A stretch of 37,807 nucleotides of DNA, from positions 1-37,807 of the forward strand of contig CAZUZS010000051.1 in the NCBI GenBank assembly GCA_964624795.1. The letters run 5' to 3'. Positions within the stretch are counted from its first letter, which is position 1. Each line of letters begins with the position of its first letter. Position numbers and translations under genes: made by a program. Positions 23,351 to 31,554 of this stretch are shown one piece after another. This stretch comes from CAZUZS01 sp964624795 (GTDB lineage Bacteria > Calditrichota > Calditrichia > RBG-13-44-9). Under the pieces are notes generated by a model, which did not search any database, was not told the DNA's origin, and saw only the letters and a program-made list of their open reading frames with translations.

Positions 23351-23926
23351 CTATTTCGACCAGGCAACCATATCCTGGAAAATGACTTCATCCCCGGTGG
23401 GGAAAGGAATATTCTTCTCGCACTTGGTGCAGATAAACTCCGGCGTGGTCTCCGACTCAACAATTGGCGAACCGCATTCCGGGCATTCCCGCGGGAATTT
23501 CTCTTTTGCCTCAACGAGCCGCTTCACCAGCCGCGCGAAAGTCTGAACCGTGAACAGCGGGCGGAGATCTACTGCCTTCAATCCCGGGACTAACAATGCC
23601 GGGTCGATCTCCGGCATTCCCTTTTTCAGCAATTCCAGACCCAGGTCAGTAATCGCGCCCTCTTTGGTAACCAGCGCATCCTCTCCAAAATAATCGGCGG
23701 CGCGCTGCAGCAGGTCTTCGCGGGGAAACTGGATTTTGAATTCGCGCTCCAGCGTAAAGGCGATATCCAGGTAGTCCAGCGACTCGGCACCCAGATCTTT
23801 TTCAAAAGAGGAAGAGAGGGAAACTTCGTTCGGTTCAAGATCCAGCGCCTGCGCTACCGCTTCCAGCACTTTTTGCTCAATTACTTCATCCGAAACAGGA
23901 TTCTGCGCTTCCGGTTTGTTCGTCAT
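23351..23926 (-). CDS. Acyl carrier protein with C-terminal zinc ribbon
   Basis: 191 residues. Residues about 12-85 are an acyl carrier protein: LEAVAQALDLEPNEV and FEKDLGAESLDYLDIAFTLE (DLGAESLDYLD), with S49 as the phosphopantetheine site. Ordinary ACPs stop near residue 80-90. Here residues 86-140 form a helical linker (LRPLFTVQTFARLVKRLVEA), and 146-191 have CPECGSPI and FICTKCEKNIPFP, with C148, C151, C166 and C169 making a four-cysteine zinc ribbon. The fusion is unusual. The ribbon may dock the carrier on a partner such as the fusion methyltransferase, which also has a ribbon; that is inference. AGGAG precedes the ATG. It lies 61 bp after the FabG-like gene. Confidence 0.88.
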   Translation of the reverse strand: MTNKPEAQNPVSDEVIEQKVLEAVAQALDLEPNEVSLSSSFEKDLGAESLDYLDIAFTLEREFKIQFPREDLLQRAADYFGEDALVTKEGAITDLGLELLKKGMPEIDPALLVPGLKAVDLRPLFTVQTFARLVKRLVEAKEKFPRECPECGSPIVESETTPEFICTKCEKNIPFPTGDEVIFQDMVAWSK

Positions 23927-23987
23927 ATTTTCTCCTGTAATACATTAAATCTCCAAAATTCAATCAAAAATTAGCCCGGCACTCCGG

Positions 23988-24734
23988 TCACACACCGAAA
24001 CCGCCGGTGACATGCAGAATCTCCCCGGTGATGTAAGACGCATCCGGGGAAGCCAGAAAGCACACCGCTTTTGCTACTTCCTCCGGCTCGCCGTAGCGCC
24101 GCATGGGAATCTGCTGCATGATCTCCTCATCCGCAAGGTTACGAATCCGGCGCGTCATTTCGGTCAGGATAATTCCTGGCGAAACGGCATTTACCCGGAT
24201 TCCCTTGCGCGCCAGCTCGACTGCCAGCGATTTCGTCATGGCGTTGATGCCGCCTTTGGCCGCAACGTAGTTGCTGTGCCCGCGCCCACCCCGCTCCGCG
24301 GCTATGGAACTCAGGCTGATAATGCTCCCGTGTTTGCGCGCCATCATGTGCGGAAGAACCTCCCGAATACAAAGGAAAACGGATCGCAGGTTGGTTTGGA
24401 TCACCGAGTCCCAGTCGTTGGTGCTCATGGTGCCGATCAGCTTATCCCGCACCAGCCCCGCGTTGCACACCAGGATGTCGATCTGCCTGAATTCCGAAAC
24501 GACTGTTCTTACGAGTCGTCGGACGTCCGCTTCCTCGGAGACATCTGCCTGGCAAGCCAGGGCGGTTCCCCCATTATTTTTTATTTCATCGACAGCATTT
24601 TCCGCATCTTCTCTTGAGGCCCGGTAGTTGATAACCACCGCCGCGCCGGAAGCTGCTAATTCCAGCGCGATGGCCCTCCCGATGCCGCGCGATGCACCGG
24701 TAACCAATGCAATTTCGCCTTTCAATACACTCAT
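23988..24734 (-). CDS. 3-oxoacyl-ACP reductase (FabG-like SDR)
   Basis: 248 residues, the standard FabG length. NADPH-binding TGASRGIGRA at 12-21, NAGLVRD at 91-97, S143 in SLSSIAAERGG, and Y156-x3-K160 in SNYVAAKGG form the classical SDR catalytic set. TGEILHVTGGFGV at the C-terminus matches FabG-type enzymes (ITGxxxxVxGG). It would reduce the beta-ketoacyl intermediate made by the ketosynthase to a 3-hydroxyacyl chain. GGA seven bases before the ATG is a modest ribosome site. It follows the enoyl-reductase-type SDR by 15 bp, so both are in one transcript. Confidence 0.9.
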   Translation of the reverse strand: MSVLKGEIALVTGASRGIGRAIALELAASGAAVVINYRASREDAENAVDEIKNNGGTALACQADVSEEADVRRLVRTVVSEFRQIDILVCNAGLVRDKLIGTMSTNDWDSVIQTNLRSVFLCIREVLPHMMARKHGSIISLSSIAAERGGRGHSNYVAAKGGINAMTKSLAVELARKGIRVNAVSPGIILTEMTRRIRNLADEEIMQQIPMRRYGEPEEVAKAVCFLASPDASYITGEILHVTGGFGV

Positions 24735-24749
24735 ATAAATTCCATGAAT

Positions 24750-25508
24750 TTAACGGATAAGGGAATACCCCCCGTCCACAACAATTGTTTGCCCACGTAT
24801 CCATTCCGCTTCCGGGCAACAGAGAAAATTTACAACACCGGCAATATCTTCGGGTTGCCCTACCCTGGCGCCTGGTGTGCGGGATTCCACGTACGATTTA
24901 ACCGCTTCGTATTCGGGATTGATTTTCATGCTGTCGGTATCGATAAAGCCGCCGGTCACCACGTTGACGTTGATCCCGAACGGTGCCATCTCCACGGCCA
25001 GGTAGCGCGCCAGGCTCTCAATCGCTGCCTTGGCGGCTCCCAGCGCGGCATAGCCCGGCACATAGGCACCTGCGCCCAGACTGCTGATTCCAATTATTTT
25101 TCCGCCGCCATTCTTGCGCATCAGCCCGGCCGCCAGTTGAGAGCCTAATAAGAAAGCCCGGGCATTGATGTCCATGACCCGCTGCCAGTTTTTTGCATTC
25201 AGGTCGGCGATTGGCCGGAAGGTAGTGCGGGCAGCATTGCTGACAAACACATCAAGCCGGCCAAAGCGGCGGTCGATCTCCCCGAACAGCGCTTGCAGCA
25301 TATCTTCCTTGCTGACTTCGGTGCAAATGGCAGTTGCACCCACGCCCATCTCCTTTATCTCGCTTTCCGCCTGCCTGGCGGCCTGCAGGTTCATGCAATA
25401 GGTGATAAAAATGTGCGCCGGTTTTTCCATCGCCAAGCGCAGGGCAATGGCGCGCCCGATTCCGCGCGATCCGCCGGTAATCAGGATAATTTGATCTGCA
25501 AGAGACAT
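24750..25508 (-). CDS. FabL-type enoyl-ACP reductase (SDR)
   Basis: 252 residues from the ATG at 25508; a TTG start at 25538 is also possible. TGGSRGIGRAIALRLA is the cofactor site. The decisive feature is the active site: SSLGAGAYVPGYAALGAAK, with Y153 and K160 seven apart (Y-x6-K). This is the spacing of FabL/FabI-type enoyl reductases, not the Y-x3-K of ketoreductases such as the neighbouring gene. The surrounding IISSLG..., RYLAVEMAPFGINVN and IRGQTIVVDGGYSLI also follow the Bacillus FabL pattern from memory. It would reduce the trans-2-enoyl chain to saturated acyl-ACP, completing a KS-KR-DH-ER set. Confidence in SDR is near certain; in enoyl reductase it is good. Confidence 0.82.
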   Translation of the reverse strand: MSLADQIILITGGSRGIGRAIALRLAMEKPAHIFITYCMNLQAARQAESEIKEMGVGATAICTEVSKEDMLQALFGEIDRRFGRLDVFVSNAARTTFRPIADLNAKNWQRVMDINARAFLLGSQLAAGLMRKNGGGKIIGISSLGAGAYVPGYAALGAAKAAIESLARYLAVEMAPFGINVNVVTGGFIDTDSMKINPEYEAVKSYVESRTPGARVGQPEDIAGVVNFLCCPEAEWIRGQTIVVDGGYSLIR

Positions 25509-25585
25509 GGGTGACTTGAATTCCTTTGTGATTTGCAAATTACAATTTTAGCCATTTATTTTTTGCGTCGTTGCGGCCATCCTTT

Positions 25586-26650
25586 TCATGCAGCATAAAC
25601 TTCATCGATCATCCTCTTGGAAATCCTGTTAATATCATAGTTGGCTGCCACATATTGCGGGCCTCGTTCGCTTAATTTTTTTCTGAGCGCCGAATTATTC
25701 AGTAAGCCCAACAACGTTTCGGCCCATTTTTCCGGTTCACGGGAACCTTCTACCACGCCGCCCGATTCCGGCCGCACGATTTCCGCAAGGCCGCCGGCAT
25801 CGGAAACCAGAGCCGGCACTCCCAGCCGCATGGATTCCACCGCCACCAGTCCAAACGGCTCGTAATGGCTGGGGATCACTGCCACAGAAGCAGTTTTGAG
25901 AAGCGCTTCCAGTTTTTCCGGTTCCATCCAGTCCCGGACTTCGCAAAGGCTGGGATATCGCTTGGCGATCGTGATTACTGCATCGGTTATCTCCCTGTCA
26001 CCGTGGCCGCCGGCGAAGATAAATTTCACACGATTGCCGGACCGGGAATGGATGGCCTCTATCATGTCCGCAAGAGTGCCGAGACCTTTGCTGCGGGCAA
26101 ATCGCCCGGCGTAGACAACCGGCCCATGCAAGTTGTACGGATGGCGGGAATCGCGAAGCGGGAAAACGCCGTTGGGAATTACATGCGTGCGACTGACAGC
26201 TTCCGGCAGCAGCCTGCACAGCGCAGCGCGCTCGGATTCGCTGAGACAGATAATCCGGTCGCTTTGCCCCAAAATGCGTCCCTGCACAGTGCTCCAAAAT
26301 CCAGGCGGTGCGGCCGGCCCAATTTCCACCGGAATAAGGGAGTGCATGGTGTAAATCAACGGCAAATGAAACCGCCTTTTCAATTCCAGCGCCATCTCGC
26401 CCAGAGAGAGCGAGTGAAGGTGTACCAGATCGTAGCGGCTCGCGTCCACCGGAAAATATTTGCCAGTGAGGTAAAAATTTGCCGGATTTCTCACCGAAGA
26501 TTGCACAGAGTACGGTGGCGGTTGTTTCCCGATGACAACATGCACAGTAATCCCCAATGCTGCCAGCGCGGCAGCCTGGCGCCGGACTGCAATCCCGATT
26601 CCTGACCAGGCTTGAGGCGGAAAATCTGCTGTTAAGATCAAGACCCGCAT
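25586..26650 (-). CDS. GT4 family glycosyltransferase
   Basis: 354 residues, GT-B fold. N-terminal: VLILTADFPPQAWSGIGIAVRRQAAALAALGITVHVV (TADFPPQAWSGIG, then ALAALGITVHV), the acceptor domain glycine loop. YTMHSLIPVE and CLSESERAAL lie in the middle. Donor domain: VVYAGRFARSKGLGTLADMI, FIFAGGHGD, then PSHYEPFGLVAVESMRLGVPALVSDAGGLAEIV, in which the E-x7-E pair of GT4 enzymes (EPFGLVAVE) is intact. It transfers a sugar from a nucleotide-sugar, retaining the anomeric configuration. The ATG at 26650 is taken; an in-frame TTG lies two codons before. It sits 141 bp downstream of the isoprenyl synthase/methyltransferase fusion and upstream of the FAS-type genes. Likely glycosylates the cluster product. 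Confidence 0.92.
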   Translation of the reverse strand: MRVLILTADFPPQAWSGIGIAVRRQAAALAALGITVHVVIGKQPPPYSVQSSVRNPANFYLTGKYFPVDASRYDLVHLHSLSLGEMALELKRRFHLPLIYTMHSLIPVEIGPAAPPGFWSTVQGRILGQSDRIICLSESERAALCRLLPEAVSRTHVIPNGVFPLRDSRHPYNLHGPVVYAGRFARSKGLGTLADMIEAIHSRSGNRVKFIFAGGHGDREITDAVITIAKRYPSLCEVRDWMEPEKLEALLKTASVAVIPSHYEPFGLVAVESMRLGVPALVSDAGGLAEIVRPESGGVVEGSREPEKWAETLLGLLNNSALRKKLSERGPQYVAANYDINRISKRMIDEVYAA

Positions 26651-26764
26651 ACGCAATTTTTTCCGGTTTCCGGCCGGGTGGCCGAAGTAATCATTTTTCT
26701 AACGTCACACCCAGGTTTCCCGACTTTCCATTGGGTCCGCCGTTCAGTGACCTTTTAACATCCC

Positions 26765-26779
26765 CCCCTCGAAGAGGGG
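26765..26779. repeat. Perfect hairpin CCCCTC-GAA-GAGGGG
   Basis: A six-base-pair perfect GC-rich stem with a three-base loop, 13 bp past the stop of the fusion gene and inside a 141-bp spacer. It is flanked by an extra C-run. There is no T-run. The C-rich strip recurs in altered form at about 37608-37625 (cctccccccaagaggag) in another spacer, so it may be a REP-like intergenic repeat or an attenuator between the two halves of the cluster. Confidence 0.5.
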
Positions 26780-26791
26780 AAGTCTCCAGCT

Positions 26792-28735
26792 TCAGGAGGT
26801 TGATAAGTTGCCTTTTCCCTTCACCGGTTTTTTGGCAAACATCGCCAATTCCCCGGAATCATTCCCGCCTAATTCCCGGATCAGCCGCATCCAGCGCGGC
26901 GCAATCTCTTCCGGAATGAGCGGCTGCTCCACTTTCTCGACATCGCAGAACTCGTGATTCTTCAGCAGGAAGGAAAGCGATCTTTCGGCAAAATACTGAA
27001 AATGCACCAGCGGATTTATGATGTCCAGGTTTTTTCCGAAAATCCGGAACTGCACCGAATCCATATCCGGGACCGCAACATAAAGCAGCCCCCCCGGATT
27101 CAGGCAGCGCAGAACGTCGGACAACACGCCGGGCAGATCGCCCAAATGTTCCAGCACGTGGCTCATTACCACTACATCGAACCCGCTCCACGGAATTTTG
27201 TCGATCCCGATAGTTGCCTCGTGAAGCCGATTACCGAAAAGCGGCCGGAGCCGTTCCACAAGGGCGGAAGAGCTGTCGATGCCGTAAACCTCGAATCCAA
27301 ACGCGCGGCTCAACTGCATCAGGTAGCCGTGGCCGAAACCGATATCCAGCAAACGGGAGCCGGTGGAATGCGAGCGCACAAAGTCGCAGATGTGGGCGGC
27401 ATAGATTTTCTGGATCTCGAGGTATTCGTTTTCACTCTCCTGGCTCTCAAGCTCCCGGCTCAATCCGCGCTGGACGAGTGATGAAATCCGAGGACCGACA
27501 AAGATGTGGGAGCAATCGCTGCAGCGATTATAACCGAATCCCTGTTTTTTGAAAAGAAAGTGGAAATTCCGGCTCCCGCAGACCGGGCAATCTGAAGTTT
27601 CCAGGGCATCCGGACCAAGTCGTTCAATGACCTCTTCCATGCCCGAATACCATTGCAGCCCTGTGGGAGAAGCCGATTCCCCGGTTTTTGCCGGTTTCTG
27701 TTCCCTGCTTTCGGAAAACAATCCCAACCGGAAAGCTTCCTGTAGCGATTCATTCAACTTGAGTAATGCAATTTGACGGTCCGGTTCAGGTAGTTTTTCG
27801 GCCTGTTCCCCAATCACCAGAAACTTCTCCGCCAGAAGCTTTTCAACGGCAGCCGGTACCGGGGAAACCGGTTTTCCATTCACTGGCAAACATGGGTGGC
27901 GATGTGAGCCGGCGGAGGGAAGATGCAGGGAAATCAGGTTGGGCTGCCGGCGCTGTTCGTCTTCCGGAAAATCCTGCACATCGTTCAGCATCTGCGCCAA
28001 CGCGTAATATTGCTCCAGCACAGGATAAAGGGGAGATTTCTTCAAAGGATCGAGAGCGCTGTAAAGGCTCTGCCAGTACGCCACGTTTTTCAGGTTGATA
28101 ACCCGCTGATAGTAGTCCGGGTTCCAGTCCTGCGGCGGGCTCTGTTCCATTATGGCCCCGATTATTGTAGATTTGATCGCTTCCACACTCCCCCGCATGT
28201 TTTTACCCAGTTCTTCTTGCCCGGGACTGGTAAGAAGTGAGAATCCATGAAAACATAACAGCAGTCCTCCCAGGATGGTCAGCGCCTCGGCGCCCTGGCC
28301 GGAGTCGGCCTTTTCAGCGGCCACCGAAAATAATGTGGGGCGCCTGCCTTTGTACCAGAAATGGCGGTCGATCACATCATCAAAAACGCGCATGGAAAGG
28401 TAAATCATTCCGCAGGCGCTTATCGCTGCTCCGAATTCCTGCTTTGAAGGACGCAGGCTGACTGCAAAATATGGGAGATCCCAAAACGTCCACTGCAGCC
28501 AATCCACGTAGTCGGTAAGATGGCCGACGACCATTTTGGCTGTTGTGTTGCCGCCGGAAAGTGTCAGCACATCCTGCTTCAATTTTTGAACTACTTCCAT
28601 GACACTTTCGGAAATTGCCTGCCGGTACGCTTCAACTTCGGCGCCATGGCGCTTCTCAAATTCCTTTGCCGCCAGGGCACCGCTGCGCTGGAGCTCGCTG
28701 AGCTTTTCACCATAATTTGTTTTTACCTGGTTCAT
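26792..28735 (-). CDS. Class I isoprenyl synthase-like domain fused to zinc ribbon and SAM methyltransferase
   Basis: 647 residues. Residues about 60-335 are all-helical with both metal-binding motifs of trans-isoprenyl synthases: DDVID at 119-123 followed by WYKGRRPTLFS (the RRGxPT-like arm), and NDVQD at 251-255 in LAQMLNDVQDFPED. Residues 383-408 carry a four-cysteine ribbon (CPVCG, then CSDC). From 460 a methyltransferase follows: LLDIGFGHGYL (SAM motif I), VYGIDSS, and VVMSHVLEHLGDLPGVLSDVLRCLNPGG in pieces (SHVLEHL, LRCLNPGG), as in Methyltransf_23 enzymes. A stretch of about 45 residues (340-380) links the parts. The start overlaps the cyclase-like gene by ATGA. I infer that it makes or rearranges an isoprenoid diphosphate and methylates it or the downstream product. 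I know no named family with this order of domains. Confidence 0.85.
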   Translation of the reverse strand: MNQVKTNYGEKLSELQRSGALAAKEFEKRHGAEVEAYRQAISESVMEVVQKLKQDVLTLSGGNTTAKMVVGHLTDYVDWLQWTFWDLPYFAVSLRPSKQEFGAAISACGMIYLSMRVFDDVIDRHFWYKGRRPTLFSVAAEKADSGQGAEALTILGGLLLCFHGFSLLTSPGQEELGKNMRGSVEAIKSTIIGAIMEQSPPQDWNPDYYQRVINLKNVAYWQSLYSALDPLKKSPLYPVLEQYYALAQMLNDVQDFPEDEQRRQPNLISLHLPSAGSHRHPCLPVNGKPVSPVPAAVEKLLAEKFLVIGEQAEKLPEPDRQIALLKLNESLQEAFRLGLFSESREQKPAKTGESASPTGLQWYSGMEEVIERLGPDALETSDCPVCGSRNFHFLFKKQGFGYNRCSDCSHIFVGPRISSLVQRGLSRELESQESENEYLEIQKIYAAHICDFVRSHSTGSRLLDIGFGHGYLMQLSRAFGFEVYGIDSSSALVERLRPLFGNRLHEATIGIDKIPWSGFDVVVMSHVLEHLGDLPGVLSDVLRCLNPGGLLYVAVPDMDSVQFRIFGKNLDIINPLVHFQYFAERSLSFLLKNHEFCDVEKVEQPLIPEEIAPRWMRLIRELGGNDSGELAMFAKKPVKGKGNLSTS

Positions 28736-29823
28736 GCCGCACCCTGGCCGGACTTGAGGATGAAGAGCGCCAACGCGCGGAGCGTCAGTGCGGTCGAGAG
28801 TGCCGGAGAGCCATAACCGTTAACCGCGAAATCCTCATATTCCCAGCCGCCCCACTGCTGCGCCTTCCTTACCAAAAACGCTTTCGCTTTGTGAAGCGCC
28901 TCGCCCTCATGATCTAGAATAATGAGTGCAGCCAGTGCAGCGGCGGTGGACAAAGCACCCCCGAAAGCGCCATCTTCCTTTTGCCGCTTAAGGATCGCCG
29001 GAATAAGAGTTTCCGCCATTTTTTCATGACCGGGAAGGTTGCACCTTACCCAGGTATCGGCCAGCAAATAGTAATTAATCAACGGATTGGGAAAATTGGC
29101 AGTCCCCGAGTGAGCCGCGCCTTTCGATACACCATCCTGCAAAAATCGGATCAGTTGGGCTGTTTCGACGCCGCTTGTGCCAAGGAAGCGCAGCGCGGCG
29201 GTATTTACCACAGGATCGAATCCGGCAATCGGGAAGCCACCCTCGACCAACCATCCGTACCCCCGCCCGTGCTGGTCGATATATGTAAAATATTTTCCTT
29301 CCTGCGAGCGGAAACGAAGCAGCGAATCCGCGCAAGTTTGCAGCCGGTGAAGCCTTTCCGGGTTGTTAAGATTATCGGTCAATGCCAGCGCCGCAAACGC
29401 GATAGAACATGAATCGGGATCGATGCCGCTTCCACGGCCCAAAAACCGCCAAATCCCGCCTGCCTCCTCCTGCCACCGGAGAAAACCGCGAATCGATTTC
29501 CGTGCCGCTGAAACCATCCGGGCGAGAGCGGCAGCGGAAGGGGTAGGCAAGATTTCCAGGAATCGGATATCCCGGAACCCCGATTGGGGATCAAAGGCGG
29601 CAAGCAGATCGTGGACGAATGCCGAAATCAGCACGGTGCGGCAGTATTCCAGCGAGCCGGACGGTGTTCGCCGGTAGGAAGGAATTTCGCCGGTGCGGAG
29701 TTGTTCCCGTTGAATAGCATGAATCCCGTTAATCAGCAGATCATGAAGCACTTTCCGGTCAAGACTATTTCCCATGCCGGTCATCGATTCCGTGCTATGC
29801 CCTGTTGTCCCGCCATAATTCAT
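28732..29823 (-). CDS. Terpene-cyclase-like alpha/alpha-barrel protein (prenyltransferase/squalene-oxidase repeat type)
   Basis: 363 residues, soluble, with helical repeats typical of the (alpha/alpha)6 barrel shared by squalene-hopene cyclase, class II diterpene cyclases and protein prenyltransferase beta subunits. Examples are WQEEAGGIWRFLGRG, RSQEGKYFTYID and KRQKEDGAFGGALSTAAALAAL (KEDGAFGG). The motif GIDPDSCSIAFAAL (D135, D137) lies where class II cyclases have DxDDTA; the first two acids remain and the third is Ser. It is about half the length of squalene-hopene cyclase, so only one barrel. ATGA overlaps at both ends tie it to the GT9-like and the synthase-fusion genes. I infer a cyclisation or isoprenoid-binding role, but a non-catalytic barrel is possible. 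Confidence 0.7.
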   Translation of the reverse strand: MNYGGTTGHSTESMTGMGNSLDRKVLHDLLINGIHAIQREQLRTGEIPSYRRTPSGSLEYCRTVLISAFVHDLLAAFDPQSGFRDIRFLEILPTPSAAALARMVSAARKSIRGFLRWQEEAGGIWRFLGRGSGIDPDSCSIAFAALALTDNLNNPERLHRLQTCADSLLRFRSQEGKYFTYIDQHGRGYGWLVEGGFPIAGFDPVVNTAALRFLGTSGVETAQLIRFLQDGVSKGAAHSGTANFPNPLINYYLLADTWVRCNLPGHEKMAETLIPAILKRQKEDGAFGGALSTAAALAALIILDHEGEALHKAKAFLVRKAQQWGGWEYEDFAVNGYGSPALSTALTLRALALFILKSGQGAA

Positions 29824-31547
29824 TGAATTGCAGTATGCTCCGCTTTTTGATTTTCATTTTCAAACGCCAGCCCGAGAAATTTATAAAGGTTTGTGTTTTG
29901 CCATTGATTTAACATGTCGCGCAGGTGGTTCATCAGCCCTTCGGAAACATTCTCTTTCCGGAAAAGCTCCGGTGATATTTTTGCAGCACCTCTTTCATAT
30001 GAAAAATCCTGCAACAATCCGTGAAAAAGTGGGGCCCATCCTCGGATATCTTTGCTCATCGCCGAGCAGGCTTCACAAAATTGATTGTACAATTGAAGCA
30101 GGATAAATGAATCGACCGGATCGGCAGAATTCACTGACTGCCGCAAATTTCGAAGTGCCTGACGGAATTGATGCTCCACTTCCAAATCGTCTGGCAGCGT
30201 GCCGGCGGCATCTTTAAATATTCCTGTCTTCGCAAGCACCATTCGCATGGCTTCCGCGACCTGTCCGGCTTCGCTTTCTGCCGGAAAATAGAAACTGCCC
30301 ATGTTGGGCACCCGCCATCCGGAAAGATTGGAAGCTGCAATCACCAGCGTGGTGCAGCCATAAAGCGGCGCAGCATGTGCGGCATAGGAATCGGAGCATA
30401 TAACAACCGCGGCTTTATCCATTTCAGAAAAGGCATCCTGTAAGTCAAGCGTCCGTTTTCCATTCGAATATGCTATTTCCACGGCTACCGCAGGAGAAAC
30501 TGACCGGTTCAGTGAGTGCAGCAATTGTGCTGAAAAACGCTCGGTGGCGGGATTGGGACCGCTGTCCAGGCGGATTTTGAGGGGGCTGCCGGTCTGGTCA
30601 AAAAGCGCGGCCAACAGCCGACTCCAATATGCGACGGATGGTTCATATTTTGAGGTAAACGGGCTGATAAATATTCTGGGAAATTCAACCGGCTTCTCAT
30701 CGCGCTGACTGAGCACATCCGGGAAATTTTCGTTTGCACTACCCGCGATTCCCATCCAACTCAGGAGGGCAGACAATCCATGGTAATAATTGGAAAAATA
30801 CCTGCCGGTTGGTTGATGCTGAAAAGCAATTCTTTTTCCCATGTCCGCCAGCTCAACGCTCCGCATCCCGGTGGATATTTCCATATATCTTTTGATTGCC
30901 CGATCCCGGCACACTGCGCCAGAAAGTCCCGGCTTTTCGAAATCGGCCAGGATAACCAATCCATATCCGCTAAACGGTGCTTCCCCTCTCAAGGCATTGA
31001 GAAGCGTGAGGTAATCGGTATAACAGAATTTCTCATCAACTGCCGTGACATTTTCCCACAAGCCGCGATATGCGGACATCGCATCGATGACTAAACCCGG
31101 AAATGCTCTTTTCATCCACGAAGGAAGGCGGTAGAACATGATCTCGTCACCAATCCCGATGCCCGGTCCCATGATGAGCAGAACTCGCTTTGATGCGCTG
31201 AAAAATTCGGGGCCAGGCTTTTCGTCTGTAACAATAAAATCTTCAGGAAGGCTTCTTTCCTCATCAAAAAACGTGGTTAGTTGCGAATGGAGAAGCGGCG
31301 CCAGCGCTGAAAAGTTCATGGGCGTGAGGGCGTTGAGGCGGGATACGATCGGTTCGGGCACGCCGTGAGGATTCTGAAACAATGGCAGTAATGATTTCAG
31401 AAAATCAATCCGCTTCTGCAGGTAATGCACATTGCTGCGGCTTACCGGCCGGCGTGAAAGGAAAAACAGGTACGATGTCAGGAATGCAATCGGCAAGAGC
31501 AAATCCTGGGACAGCCTGCTTTCTATTTTCAAAAGATTTTTCGGCAT
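29820..31547 (-). CDS. GT9-like (heptosyltransferase-fold) glycosyltransferase
   Basis: 575 residues from the ATG at 31547 (an in-frame TTG lies just before). The central part looks like the GT9/ADP-heptose-LPS-heptosyltransferase GT-B fold: RVLLIMGPGIGIGDEIMFYRL is the N-terminal Rossmann strand (MGPGIGIGDEIM), FISPFTSKYEPSVAYWSRLL is the donor-domain start, and VVICSDSYAAHAAPLYGCTTLVIA is the 'vgvDtgpaHlAaalg' stretch (SDSYAAHAAPLYG). It has an uncommon N-terminal extension (about 110 residues, first with a hydrophobic segment at 17-32) and a helical C-terminal extension of about 150 residues. It is larger than GT9 enzymes, which are near 350. First enzyme gene of the coupled set; probably a sugar transferase. 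Confidence 0.68.
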   Translation of the reverse strand: MPKNLLKIESRLSQDLLLPIAFLTSYLFFLSRRPVSRSNVHYLQKRIDFLKSLLPLFQNPHGVPEPIVSRLNALTPMNFSALAPLLHSQLTTFFDEERSLPEDFIVTDEKPGPEFFSASKRVLLIMGPGIGIGDEIMFYRLPSWMKRAFPGLVIDAMSAYRGLWENVTAVDEKFCYTDYLTLLNALRGEAPFSGYGLVILADFEKPGLSGAVCRDRAIKRYMEISTGMRSVELADMGKRIAFQHQPTGRYFSNYYHGLSALLSWMGIAGSANENFPDVLSQRDEKPVEFPRIFISPFTSKYEPSVAYWSRLLAALFDQTGSPLKIRLDSGPNPATERFSAQLLHSLNRSVSPAVAVEIAYSNGKRTLDLQDAFSEMDKAAVVICSDSYAAHAAPLYGCTTLVIAASNLSGWRVPNMGSFYFPAESEAGQVAEAMRMVLAKTGIFKDAAGTLPDDLEVEHQFRQALRNLRQSVNSADPVDSFILLQLYNQFCEACSAMSKDIRGWAPLFHGLLQDFSYERGAAKISPELFRKENVSEGLMNHLRDMLNQWQNTNLYKFLGLAFENENQKAEHTAIQ

Positions 31548-31554
31548 CAACTCC

